The notes beneath the pieces were generated by a model. It did not search any database, was not told the origin of the DNA, and saw only the letters and a list, made by a program, of their open reading frames with translations. Of a stretch of 64,000 nt of DNA, positions 16,431 through 29,006 are shown piece after piece. The stretch covers positions 3,162,001-3,226,000 of the forward strand of contig NZ_CP113949.1 in NCBI RefSeq assembly GCF_026810445.1. The letters run 5' to 3'. The DNA is from Pseudomonas sp. BSw22131. Lineage in GTDB: Bacteria > Pseudomonadota > Gammaproteobacteria > Pseudomonadales > Pseudomonadaceae. Numbering within the stretch: the stretch's first letter is position 1; each line of letters opens with the position of its first letter. Made by a program: the position numbers and the translations under genes.

Positions 16431-16615
16431 GTAGGAGCCAACTTGTTGGCGAGACGATGTCAGGCTTCGAAACAGATCCACCGCCACGCGAATGAATTCG
16501 CGCCTACAGATGTCGATCCGAACGCAGATAAATGCGGGAGGGAGCTTGCTCGCGATAATGCTGCACGCCCCCCTGTAGGAGCTAACTTGTTGGCGAGACG
16601 ATGTCAGGCTTTGAA
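16431..16615. repeat. Cluster of REP-type palindromes
   Basis: Two copies of the GTAGGAGCCAACTTGTTGGCGAGACGATGTCAGGCTT element (about 16431-16467 and 16577-16613, the second with GCTAAC) surround a GCGAATGAATTCGCG palindrome (16488-16502) and a GGGAGGGAGCTTGCTCGCGATAA palindrome (16531-16558). All are noncoding. The first copy is the one split by the IS. Confidence 0.8.
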
Positions 16616-16639
16616 CCAAGTCCTGAAGAAAGCGCCCAT

Positions 16640-16671
16640 AAAAAAGCCCCGAACCAGTCGGGGCCTTTTGT
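16640..16671 (-). terminator. Terminator of nfuA
   Basis: On the minus strand GGCCCCGAC-TGG-TTCGGGGC followed by six T lies 16 bp after the nfuA stop, an intrinsic terminator. Confidence 0.8.
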
Positions 16672-16686
16672 CGATACGCTGACTAC

Positions 16687-17280
16687 TCAGTAGTAAGCGT
16701 TCTCTTTTTGCGTGTGGTCAGTCACGTCACGGACGGCTGTGAGCTCGGGAATGCGCTCAAGCAGGGTGCGCTCGATGCCTTCCTTTAGCGTCACATCAGC
16801 CTGACCACAACCCTGGCAGCCGCCGCCAAATTGCAGCACAGCAATATTGGCCTCATCTTCTTCGACCACATCGATCAGGCTGACCTGGCCGCCGTGGCTC
16901 GCCAGACCCGGGTTGATCTCGGTTTGCAGGTAGTAATTGATGCGCTCGTTGATCGGGCTGTCGGCGCTGACCATTGGCACTTTGGCGTTTGGCGCCTTGA
17001 TGGTCAGTTGCCCGCCCATGCGATCAGTCGCGTAATCGACAACGGCGTCGTCCAGAAACGCCTCGCTGAAAGCGTCGATCCAGGCGGTGAAGCTCTTGAG
17101 GCCGATGGCCTTGTCTTCGGACTTCTCTTCGCCTGGCTTGCAGTAAGCAATGCAGGTTTCAGCGTATTGGGTGCCAGGCTGGGTAATAAACACGCGGATG
17201 CCGATGCCCGGCGTGTTCTGCTTTTCAAGCAGATCGGCCAGATAGTCGTGGGCGGCATCAGTAATAGTAATAGCGGTCAT
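16687..17280 (-). CDS. nfuA: Fe-S biogenesis protein NfuA
   Basis: A 197-residue Fe-S carrier. The N-terminal half is a degenerate A-type (HesB-like) domain, here with '[20 protein letters not shown]'. The C-terminal Nfu domain contains the cluster-binding CxxC in '[20 protein letters not shown]'. It delivers 4Fe-4S clusters to client enzymes under oxidative or iron stress. The ATG at 17280 is chosen (GAGGAATTTTC before it) over an upstream in-frame ATG at 17334. It ends in front of an intrinsic terminator. Confidence 0.96.
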   Translation of the reverse strand: MTAITITDAAHDYLADLLEKQNTPGIGIRVFITQPGTQYAETCIAYCKPGEEKSEDKAIGLKSFTAWIDAFSEAFLDDAVVDYATDRMGGQLTIKAPNAKVPMVSADSPINERINYYLQTEINPGLASHGGQVSLIDVVEEDEANIAVLQFGGGCQGCGQADVTLKEGIERTLLERIPELTAVRDVTDHTQKENAYY

Positions 17281-17377
17281 GAAAATTCCTCGCAGACGTG
17301 GCGGGAGTTTACGCCAATCAGAAGCAACTGACAAAGTCCCAGTATTCTAGTCAGGTAAAGCATCGGCGAACGGCGAC

Positions 17378-18397
17378 TCACGAAACCGCGGCTTCCTTGG
17401 CCAGCCGCCGATTATCCAGCCAGCCCTTCATGCGGCGATACAACCCCTTTTCTATAACCTCATAGCTGGCCCACGCGCCCAGCCCGATGACCGGCACACA
17501 CACCGCGAACACCGCATACGGATTGAGCCCGTAACGCTCGGTGAGCAGCCAGCCGCCGTAAAGCACCAAGACATGAAGCAGATATACCGAGTACGAGCAA
17601 TCACCCATGGTCTTGAGGAAGCGATTGCCCCGAAAGTAGGGTTCCAGCGAGATGCAGGCGATCACGATGACCGCACTCGGCAACCCCCAGTTGATGATCC
17701 TGGGGCTGGGTGCAAGCTGGTTGATGGTAAACAACGCCGCGCCGATCGCCAGCAGCGGCAACCACAACCGCTGACTGATCCAGCCCCGGCGGTAGACGAC
17801 GCCGATACCAATCCCCAGCAGGAACTCATACACAATATCGTTCGCGTAGAAGCGGCTGATCAGCCCCGAGCGACCCAGTACATCGCTGACGGCAAACAGC
17901 GCCGCCGCGATGATCAGCGGCCGGTGACGCTGCTGGAACAGGAACACCATGGAAAACAGCACGTAGAACAGCATTTCATAGTTCAGCGTCCAGCCCACAT
18001 TGAGGGTCGGGTAAAGCCCGTAACCGCCCGGGTTTTCCGAGGGTATGAACAACAGCGAAAGCATGAAGCTCTGCCAGTCCACCACTTGATGTGGCAACAA
18101 CGGGCTGGCAACTATAACCAGCAAGCCCATCACCACGGTGTACAGCCAATACGCGGGAACAATCCGAATGATGCGGTTGAGCATGAACCGGCCGGCGGGC
18201 ATGTCTTTATCGAGGGTCGAGAGGTAGATGACCAGGCCGCTGATGACGAAGAAAATGTCGACGCCGACCGCGCCCTTTGAGGTGAAAAACTCCCCCAGCG
18301 GGCCGCTTGGGTGGAAGTCGAAGAAAATCTGCATGAAGTGATGACACACAACGGCCCACGCGGCGAGTGCCCGCAGGGCTTGAACCGAAATCAACAT
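17378..18397 (-). CDS. Acyltransferase family 3 membrane protein
   Basis: A 339-residue polytopic protein of the acyltransferase-3 (OafA/NodX) family that acetylates cell-surface or secreted glycans. The N-terminal 'LRALAAWAVVCHHF' with the conserved His pair and 'GVDIFFVISGLVIYLSTLDK' (the family 'GVDlFFviSGfl' motif near 45-56) define it, followed by about nine further hydrophobic segments. The start at 18397 (ATG with AGAGG upstream) is preferred to the longer frame starting at 18430. No glycan cluster adjoins it, so the substrate is unknown. The 253 bp upstream, before the cti remnant, shows no feature. Confidence 0.87.
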   Translation of the reverse strand: MLISVQALRALAAWAVVCHHFMQIFFDFHPSGPLGEFFTSKGAVGVDIFFVISGLVIYLSTLDKDMPAGRFMLNRIIRIVPAYWLYTVVMGLLVIVASPLLPHQVVDWQSFMLSLLFIPSENPGGYGLYPTLNVGWTLNYEMLFYVLFSMVFLFQQRHRPLIIAAALFAVSDVLGRSGLISRFYANDIVYEFLLGIGIGVVYRRGWISQRLWLPLLAIGAALFTINQLAPSPRIINWGLPSAVIVIACISLEPYFRGNRFLKTMGDCSYSVYLLHVLVLYGGWLLTERYGLNPYAVFAVCVPVIGLGAWASYEVIEKGLYRRMKGWLDNRRLAKEAAVS

Positions 18398-18650
18398 CGC
18401 TAACCTCTTGTCGCATACGCTGGAAACCACAACACAGCCCCTCGCAAAGACCTTTCATGAAGGTCAATATTTCAGGACGACTCGCAGCTTCCGACTGCCA
18501 TACGTTCAAAAAGGTTCGCGCTGCCGGACGACGTGTCTAATGGCGGCAGGCCATGTTTTACAAGGGTTTCCCGGCGAAACGCAGCGCATACGGGGGCGAC
18601 ACGGCACCCTCGCAACGGCTGACTTTTTCAAAATGTTTCTCACCGAAATT

Positions 18651-20684
18651 TCACAGATTCTCATACCGATTCATGTCGAGCACCCCCGCTTCACGCGGCT
18701 CGGTCTCCTGGACATAACGCTCCAGATCATGAAAGCAGCTCCAGAACAAAGGATGACTGCGGCGCACACCCCAACGGTCCACCACCTTCTCGAACGCCTC
18801 CTTGTGCCGGGCCTGTTCCAGCGCATCGACACAGGCCGTCACCTCATTGGCGGGTACATTGAACATGAAGTTGGGGTAGCTGCTGAGCACGCCAGGGTAG
18901 ATCGTCAGCGTGTCCAGCTTTGGCTGATAGCGATAGGCTTCGCCGAGCAAAAACGCAACGTTACTGTGGGCGCGATTGCGCAGCATGCTGTACATGATGC
19001 GTTTGCCAGCGCCATCCTGAATACGCAGCATGGTCGCCTCGGGCAGGTAATCGATGACTTTCAATGCAGCGGCCGGCCTCAATGCCAGGCGGCTCAGGGT
19101 TTGCTCGATGTCGGTGAACACCGGACCGATACCCTGGCGCGAACAATAGGCGCCGATGCAGCGATTGATCGGGTCAGTCGTCGCGTTAAGTGTCCCTCCC
19201 GCTGCACCAGCTTGCGTTCGAAATCACGCTTGGGGGCTTTTTCATCTAGGGCAATGCCAGTCGGGGTGTCGTCGTCGATGTGCCGGTAATCGAGCCACAT
19301 CTTCACTTTGCCGCCCTCCTGATACGAGCCGCTCAAAATATCGTCGCGTTTTTCAGCGGGCATCAACCTCAAAAAGTTGACCTCGGCGCCGTTGCGGATC
19401 AGGTCCAAGTACAAACGCGTCTGCACCTGGTGCGAAACATTACCGTAGACGTCAAAGTTGACCGCCAACTGGTAATAAGTGCGCTCAAGCAGCGGGTAAT
19501 CGAACAGCCACATCGACTCCGGCAAATCACCGATCAGGCCTTTGTTGACAGAAGCGCTGTCGAAATGCCGAAAAATAGTCAGTAATGCATTGTCGTTGCC
19601 TTGCCAGAGCGCCGCCCAGCCAGGTGGCGGCAACTGGGCATAGGCGTCGCTGCGCAGCGATTCGTATGCATTGCGCTTATTGCGGTAATCGAGCCACAGG
19701 CTCAACACGCTGCCCACATCGTCGTCCTGGCCGGGCATTGCCAACAGCGGCGTCGCCTTTGCGCGGTAGGCCGCATCGGTGATATAGCGATCGTGGTCGG
19801 GCGCCTGGAAGAGCGTCCAGAAATGATCGCGAATGACGTCCGTCGCGATCTGGCCACGGCACAGCGGTCCGCGAATGAACGTACGGACAAAAAACTCGGC
19901 GTTATCAAGCATGAACTGATAGCGCGCAGCCGTAGGGATCTCCTTGAATGTCTCGAAGGGATTGGCGCGGTGCGTCGGACCGTAGCCCGGCAGTGCTTGG
20001 GCATGCCAGTTACCGCTGTAAAACAGCTCCTTGACTCGCGCCAGTTTCTGCGAACCCATGGGATAGGTGATGTGCGTCTTGTGCACGATCACGCCCTGCA
20101 CCGGCATTTGATCGACGGGCGCGCCATTGGCCAGCCACTGCTGCAAGGTCTGATACTGCACGTCTGTCAGGCCCGTGACGGCCAACGGCATGCCTTCTTT
20201 GGGATGCGCGTTTTTATAGCCGCCAAACTCCGCCGGCATCGGACACAGATTTTCTCGATTGAGCCCCAGCAGGATGTCATCGGGCAGTTTGGCATTGGGC
20301 ATCAATGGCGTGCTGTGGCCCAACTCCAGCATCCGCGCCATCAACGCGGCCTGATTACTCTGGCCGTCGAGCACCGAATAAAAGCCTTTGCGCCGTCAGG
20401 CTTCTGGCCCTTCGGCGTCGAAAAAATGCGGAGCGGCGCGATTGCCTGGCTGCGACCAGCTTGATAAACCGGGGTTTTGGATGCACCGCGCAAGGCGCCT
20501 TCGCCGCTGCCCAGGTTGAGCTGGCAAGCAGCGTCATTACAGGCATGGCATGCCACACACTTCTCGGTAAGGATTGGCTGGATGTCGCGGCTGTAGGAAA
20601 TAGCCGGGTGGTCGATGGGCGACTGCGCTAACGCTGCACCGCAGATAACAAAGCCATCAACATGGCGGACACGCGATGCAACAT
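18651..20684 (-). pseudogene. cti: Fatty acid cis/trans isomerase Cti, degraded
   Basis: The parts of a periplasmic cytochrome-c-type isomerase of about 760 residues are spread over several frames. The start 'MLHRVSAMLMALLSA' (ATG 20684) begins a signal peptide. It shifts frame near 20,645 into 'ALAQSPIDHP' and the heme motif 'CVACHACNDAACQLNLGS'. A second shift near 20,430 and an in-frame TGA (20398-20396) where family members have Trp break it again. The long frame 19,200-20,374 then misses about 95 residues between 'NGAPVD' and 'VQGVIVHKTHITYP'. A final shift near 19,185 leads to the C-terminus ending 'REAGVLDMNRYENL'. The enzyme, which stiffens membranes under solvent stress, cannot be made. 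Confidence 0.9.
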
Positions 20685-20857
20685 GGAACGACCGTCCTGA
20701 AATAAAAACCGGGGAATTCCACCTTCGGCGAGCGGCCATCAACATGAGCAGAATTCATGTAAAACCGCGAACGGTTTAAAACGGCGCAGGTTTGCTATTA
20801 TTTCGCACCTTTCGTTATCACCTTCATCATTTTCAGTGTTCTTCACCGGGTAGCCCA

Positions 20858-24568
<3,711 letters not shown>

Positions 24569-25032
24569 GCGAGGCCCCTCTGTTGCGGGACCTCTGCAGG
24601 GCCCGCAACTGTTATCAAAGCCACGCACTGCATTCTGTAGAAGAGGCGTCGCGTTGTCGTGCATCACACTGGAGCCGCGCGCGTTCTTTTGATTCTGCCC
24701 GTAGGCCGTTGGAGCAAGGCTTGCCCGCGAAGCTATTTTTCAGGACTGCTGCGCAGCCCATCGTTGGCAAACCGGACGCCCAAGCCCCAGGCGCAGTAGC
24801 ACAATTTTTGTGCCTCTTAAATCAATTCCATAACGTCTGCTTGATAGCGGCCAACTTTTGGAAAGGCGGCCTCTCGGGTTGAATCAACCACGGCACCCCG
24901 CGAATGAATTCGCGGCTACAGGTCGTGCGCCGCTGTCCTGTGGAAGCCAACTCGTTGGTGCAGCGTCTTCAGGAAGGCTGAACCCAATAACGTCGCCTGG
25001 ATCTGAGCCCATTCCCCAGCTGATTGCGAGTG
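24569..25032. repeat. Noncoding gap with REP-like sequences
   Basis: This 464-bp gap follows metH. It holds a degenerate REP-like stretch near 24,700-24,780 (GCAAGGCTTGCCCGCGAAGC, CTGCGCAGCCCATCG), a GCGAATGAATTCGCG palindrome at 24,899-24,913 and a partial GTGGAAGCCAACTCGTTGGTGCAGCG element at 24,940-24,965. I see no credible gene. Confidence 0.6.
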
Positions 25033-26124
25033 TCAGCGCAGTACATCAGCAGGCACGAAGGGCGAATTACTCCCTTCTGGGCTGCGGCCTTCGGTGAACT
25101 CGCGTACATCAATCCCGAAATCATCGCGCATATTGGCACCCATGTACTGCAGCACATCGCGACGTTCTTTGACCTGCAACGCTCGCACGAGCAAGTCGCC
25201 TATAGGTTGGCGCGTCAGCGGATCTGCTTTGTCGTAGTCATGCAGCAACACCAGCGCCCAACCGCCCAACGTGAAATGCCCGCCAAGCATCACGTTCAGC
25301 CGACCTTCCAATTGTGCCTGCAACGCGGCGGTGGAATCGTTGATCGCGCCAAACAGCACATCTTTGCCGGGCTGCTTGCCGAGCGCCTTGACTGCATCCA
25401 TGGCGCCAAAGGCCATCAGGTCATTCGCCGCCCACACAAGGCTCACACCGGGATAACGCTTGAGCAGCGTCAGCGCTTGTTCCTCGGCCCTGTCTCGACG
25501 CCAACCGCTCAGCACGATCTGACGCAAACGCACTTGCGGGTGCTCGGCGAGTGCACGGTACAGACCGCGCTCGCGCAACGAAGAAACCGGTGTGGTATTG
25601 GTGCCGGAAAACGCCAGCATCTCTATGGTTTGCCCTGCGGGCACTGGCGGGTGCAGTTCGATCAGCCGCTTGGCCATCACGTAGCCGCCCTCTTCGTCAT
25701 TGGCGACGAGGCTCCCGAGAAAGTCAGGATAACGCTCACCAAGATCACCGAGGATCTTCAGCTGGTCGGCGGTCAAGGTGTTGTTGACGGCCATCAACTT
25801 GACGCCACTGCCGACAGATAACCGCAGGATTTCCGGCGCGACATTGAGTTCGTTGGAAAACACCAGATAGTCAGGACGATGCTCGCCCTTCAACGCCTCG
25901 CGGGCGTAAGTCAGCAAGATACGGGTGTCGCGGTCGGTGTAGCGCACCTGCAAGGCGATGTTCAGCTTTTCAGCCGCCGCCTGCATGAAACGCGAATAGC
26001 TCGACCAATAAGGATCGGGTGCCGATCCCGGGTTGAGAAACACAACGGACGCGGCGCCAGCGCACCCCGCCCACAGGCTGGCTGCGTACAACAGCAGATG
26101 GGCAAAAAGCCGCTTCACACGCAT
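25033..26124 (-). CDS. ABC transporter periplasmic substrate-binding protein (type 1)
   Basis: A 363-residue protein with a signal peptide ('RLFAHLLLYAASLWAGCAGAAS') and a two-lobed periplasmic-binding-protein fold type 1, like sugar-binding proteins and LacI effector domains. Typical segments are 'VVFLNPGSAPDPYWSSYSRFMQAAAEKLNI', 'PDYLVFSNELN' and 'LVWAANDLMAFGAMDAVKALGK' ('ND.mA.GA..A'). No permease or ATPase gene is adjacent, so it may be an orphan or the sensing partner of a distant signalling protein. The ligand is unknown. Confidence 0.82.
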   Translation of the reverse strand: MRVKRLFAHLLLYAASLWAGCAGAASVVFLNPGSAPDPYWSSYSRFMQAAAEKLNIALQVRYTDRDTRILLTYAREALKGEHRPDYLVFSNELNVAPEILRLSVGSGVKLMAVNNTLTADQLKILGDLGERYPDFLGSLVANDEEGGYVMAKRLIELHPPVPAGQTIEMLAFSGTNTTPVSSLRERGLYRALAEHPQVRLRQIVLSGWRRDRAEEQALTLLKRYPGVSLVWAANDLMAFGAMDAVKALGKQPGKDVLFGAINDSTAALQAQLEGRLNVMLGGHFTLGGWALVLLHDYDKADPLTRQPIGDLLVRALQVKERRDVLQYMGANMRDDFGIDVREFTEGRSPEGSNSPFVPADVLR

Positions 26125-26222
26125 CGAACGTTGCTACCCCACCGCATGAACGTCGCCTGCCCGACACTCTCATTGCCGATTTATCGGCGCGCCATGGCAG
26201 AACTTGCGCATGCATTACGGCG

Positions 26223-26336
26223 TCACTGGTGGTTCATCCAGAACACCGCGGCACCCACGACGAGAATAATAATGAAGAAGATGGCCCAGGCATCGACGCG
26301 CCTATCAGATTTGGCAACTTTAGGATGGTTACTCAT
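26223..26336 (-). CDS. Small single-helix membrane protein (37 aa)
   Basis: A 37-residue frame from ATG 26336 with AGAGG upstream. It starts 'MSNHPKVAKSDRRVDAW' and continues into one membrane helix ('AIFFIIILVVGAAVFWM') ending 'NHQ'. The amphipathic basic N-terminus followed by a single helix and the good ribosome-binding site make it a credible small protein. I do not recognise a named family. It lies between the binding-protein gene and the divergent cysI, and may be transcribed from the 26,337-26,661 region. Confidence 0.7.
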   Translation of the reverse strand: MSNHPKVAKSDRRVDAWAIFFIIILVVGAAVFWMNHQ

Positions 26337-26661
26337 TGCATCGCCTCTTGTCAGTTCTTATGGGTGAGTGCAGATGAAAGCGACCAAAGCATTTGACGTT
26401 GGTCCCGACCTGAGTAAAGTCGAGCCTTGTCCATATCACAAGTGTGGTTAAGACGAGTGACATCCCCGCTTAGCACTTTTGGTTCTTTGCATATATTCAA
26501 ACGTCACTTTTGCGCATAACTAAAAACGGGTATCTTCCACCGGCTCCGTTGGGAGTGCGCGGCCGTGCGCGCAGATTTGTTTAGCGGGCCTGAATGAGCG
26601 AGCGCCAACACCTCGTATTTCAGCTCGCCCAAGCAGTGAACCGCCTGAGAACAGGACCACC
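26337..26661. other. Intergenic region upstream of cysI
   Basis: A 325-bp AT-richer stretch between the small membrane gene (leftward) and cysI (rightward). It includes TTGCATATATTCAAA near 26,486-26,500 and AACTAAAAACGGG at 26,518, which could belong to the cysI promoter; a CysB site is expected but I cannot define one by eye. No further gene is seen. Confidence 0.35.
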
Positions 26662-28320
26662 ATGTACGTATACGACGAGTACGATCAGCGGATCGTCGAG
26701 GACCGCGTCAAGCAGTTCCGAGATCAGACCCGCCGCTACCTGGCCGGGGAGCTGAGCGAAGAAGAATTTCGCCCTCTTCGCCTGCAAAACGGCCTTTATA
26801 TCCAACGCTTCGCGCCGATGCTGCGCGTGGCAGTTCCCTACGGCCAATTGACCTCACGTCAGGCACGGATGCTGGCGAAGATCGCCCGTGACTACGACAA
26901 GGGCTACGCGCACGTCAGCACCCGCCAGAACGTGCAGTTCAACTGGCCCGCGGTGGAAGACATTCCCGATATCCTCGCCGAACTGGCCACCGTGCAAATG
27001 CACGCCATCCAGACCAGCGGCAACTGCCTGCGCAACGTGACCACCGATCAGTTCGCCGGTGTCGCTGCCGATGAGTTGGTCGATCCACGTCCGTGGTGTG
27101 AAATCGTCCGGCAATGGACGACTTTCCACCCGGAATTCGCTTACCTGCCGCGCAAGTTCAAGATTGCCATCAACGGTTCAAGCGCAGACCGTGCTGCCAT
27201 TGAAGTCCACGACATCGGTCTTGAGCCGGTGCTCAACGATGCGGGCGAGCTGGGCTTTCGAGTACTGGTCGGCGGCGGTCTTGGCCGTACGCCGGTGGTG
27301 GGCGCGTTCATCAATGAATTCCTGCCCTGGCAAGACCTGCTGAGCTACCTCGACGCCATCCTGCGTGTTTACAATCGCTATGGTCGTCGCGACAACAAGT
27401 ACAAAGCGCGGATCAAGATTCTGGTCAAGGCGCTTACCGCTGAAGTCTTCGCAGAAAAGGTCGAAGCAGAGATGGTTCACCTGCGCGGCGGCCAGACCAC
27501 GTTGACCGAAGCCGAAGTGCAGCGCGTTGCCAAACACTTCGTCGACCCCGAATACACCGTCTTGAAGGACTACAGCGCCGAACTGGCTCAGCTCGACAAA
27601 GAGCAGCCGGGTTTTGCACGGTGGCGGTCGCGCAATGTCCTGGCGCACAAAAAGCCGGGGTATGCGGCCGTGACCCTGTCGCTCAAGCCAACGGGCGTTG
27701 CGCCAGGCGATGCGACCGACAAACAGCTCGACGGCATCGCAGACCTCGCCGAGCGCTACAGCTTCGGCCAGCTGCGCACCTCCCACGAGCAAAACATCAT
27801 CCTGGCAGACGTCGAGCAGAGCCAGTTGTTGGCACTGTGGGGCGAGTTGCGCGAGCAAGGGTTTGCCACGCCGAACATTGGCCTGCTGACCGATATCATC
27901 TGCTGCCCTGGCGGCGATTTCTGCTCGCTGGCCAACGCTAAATCGATCCCGATTGCCGAGTCCATCCAGCGCCGTTTCGATGATCTTGATTACCTGTTCG
28001 ACATCGGCGAGCTGGACCTGAACATCTCCGGCTGCATGAACGCGTGCGGTCACCACCACGTCGGCCACATCGGCATTCTGGGCGTGGACAAGAAAGGCGA
28101 AGAGTTCTACCAGGTCTCGCTGGGTGGGAGCGCCAGCCGCGACGCCAGTCTGGGCAAGATCCTGGGGCCTTCATTCGCACAGGACGTCATGCCGGATGTG
28201 ATCGAGAAGCTGATCGACGTTTACGTTGAAAAACGCACTGAGGACGAGCGCTTCATCGACACGTTCCAGCGGATCGGCATTGACCCTTTCAAGGAGCGCG
28301 TCTATGCAGCGAATCATTAA
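26662..28320 (+). CDS. cysI: Sulfite reductase hemoprotein CysI
   Basis: A 552-residue siroheme/4Fe-4S reductase. It has two ferredoxin-like nitrite/sulfite reductase repeats, 'HVSTRQNVQFNW' (siroheme-binding basic residues), 'TSGNCLRNVTTD', and the cluster/siroheme ligands in 'CCPGGDFCSLANAKSIPIAE' and 'SGCMNACGHHHVGHIG' (C-x5-C and C-x3-C). It reduces sulfite to sulfide in cysteine synthesis. The downstream DUF934 gene overlaps its end by 17 bp, the usual Pseudomonas arrangement in which no CysJ flavoprotein is adjacent. Nitrite reductase relatives share the motifs; the neighbour favours sulfite. Confidence 0.93.
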   Translation: MYVYDEYDQRIVEDRVKQFRDQTRRYLAGELSEEEFRPLRLQNGLYIQRFAPMLRVAVPYGQLTSRQARMLAKIARDYDKGYAHVSTRQNVQFNWPAVEDIPDILAELATVQMHAIQTSGNCLRNVTTDQFAGVAADELVDPRPWCEIVRQWTTFHPEFAYLPRKFKIAINGSSADRAAIEVHDIGLEPVLNDAGELGFRVLVGGGLGRTPVVGAFINEFLPWQDLLSYLDAILRVYNRYGRRDNKYKARIKILVKALTAEVFAEKVEAEMVHLRGGQTTLTEAEVQRVAKHFVDPEYTVLKDYSAELAQLDKEQPGFARWRSRNVLAHKKPGYAAVTLSLKPTGVAPGDATDKQLDGIADLAERYSFGQLRTSHEQNIILADVEQSQLLALWGELREQGFATPNIGLLTDIICCPGGDFCSLANAKSIPIAESIQRRFDDLDYLFDIGELDLNISGCMNACGHHHVGHIGILGVDKKGEEFYQVSLGGSASRDASLGKILGPSFAQDVMPDVIEKLIDVYVEKRTEDERFIDTFQRIGIDPFKERVYAANH

Positions 28321-28798
28321 GAACAACGAAGTCATCGACGAAACCTGGCACCTGCTGCCCAAGGACACAACGCTGGACAGCTTGTCCAACTGCGACGACC
28401 TGATCGTGCCTCTGTCGCTGTGGCGCGAACATGCCTACGCGCTGAAAGCCCGTGACGGCGGCCTGGGTGTCTGGCTGGACAGCGACGAAGAAGCCGAGGA
28501 AATAGGTGACGACGTCGATCATTTCCAGGTCATCGCTTTGAATTTCCCTGCATTCACCGACGGTCGTAACTTCTCCAACGCACGCCTGCTACGTGATCGT
28601 TACGGCTTCAAAGGCGAACTGCGGGCTATCGGTGACGTGTTGCGCGATCAACTGTTCTACATGCACCGCTGTGGCTTCGATGCGTTTGCAATTCGCGCGG
28701 ACAAAGACCCGTACGAAGCACTTGAGGGGTTAAAGGACTTTTCGGTGACGTATCAAGCTTCGGCAGATGAGCCGCTGCCGTTGTTTCGGCGTCGCTGA
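28304..28798 (+). CDS. DUF934 protein, sulfite-reduction partner
   Basis: A 164-residue DUF934 protein. Its ATG (28304) lies inside the end of cysI with AAGGAG 6-11 bp before it. It contains 'DGRNFSNARLLRDRYGFKGELRAIGDVLRDQLFYMHRCGFDAF', the family core. DUF934 genes nearly always follow cysI-type sulfite reductases in pseudomonads and are taken to assist electron transfer, though the activity is not established. A strong terminator follows. The longer in-frame ATG at 28226 is unlikely since it lies deep in cysI. Confidence 0.9.
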   Translation: MQRIIKNNEVIDETWHLLPKDTTLDSLSNCDDLIVPLSLWREHAYALKARDGGLGVWLDSDEEAEEIGDDVDHFQVIALNFPAFTDGRNFSNARLLRDRYGFKGELRAIGDVLRDQLFYMHRCGFDAFAIRADKDPYEALEGLKDFSVTYQASADEPLPLFRRR

Positions 28799-28822
28799 TC
28801 GTTGAGCTGATGCGCAGCAAAT

Positions 28823-28859
28823 AAAAAGCCCCGGTTTCGTGAGGAGCCGGGGCTTTTTT
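28823..28859 (+). terminator. Terminator after cysI-DUF934
   Basis: AAAAAGCCCCGG...CCGGGGCTTTTTT forms a stem of at least 12 bp followed by T residues, 25 bp after the DUF934 stop. Its A-rich 5' side could make it bidirectional. Confidence 0.88.
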
Positions 28860-28903
28860 GTGGCTGAACCGCCTCACTCGATCCTTCGATTCGAACGGGG
28901 TCA

Positions 28904-28990
28904 ATGCAGGAGCTGACGAGGTACGAAGGCTGCGATTGCGGTGTGTCAGGTGTACCGAATCGCAGCCTCGCTCGGGCTCGTCAGCTCACA
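28904..28990. repeat. Long REP-type inverted repeat
   Basis: GAGCTGACGAG (28910-28920) pairs perfectly with CTCGTCAGCTC (28977-28987). Inside, ACGAAGGCTGCGAT pairs with ATCGCAGCCTCG. This is a large imperfect palindrome between convergent transcripts, of the type repeated in Pseudomonas genomes. It is noncoding. Confidence 0.75.
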
Positions 28991-29006
28991 CAGGGTCGGT
29001 GTGTGA

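Noticed and set aside
16332..16620. CRISPR-like spacing of repeats near 16.45-16.61 kb
   Set aside because: Only two copies with palindromic REP structure and irregular spacing; no cas gene.
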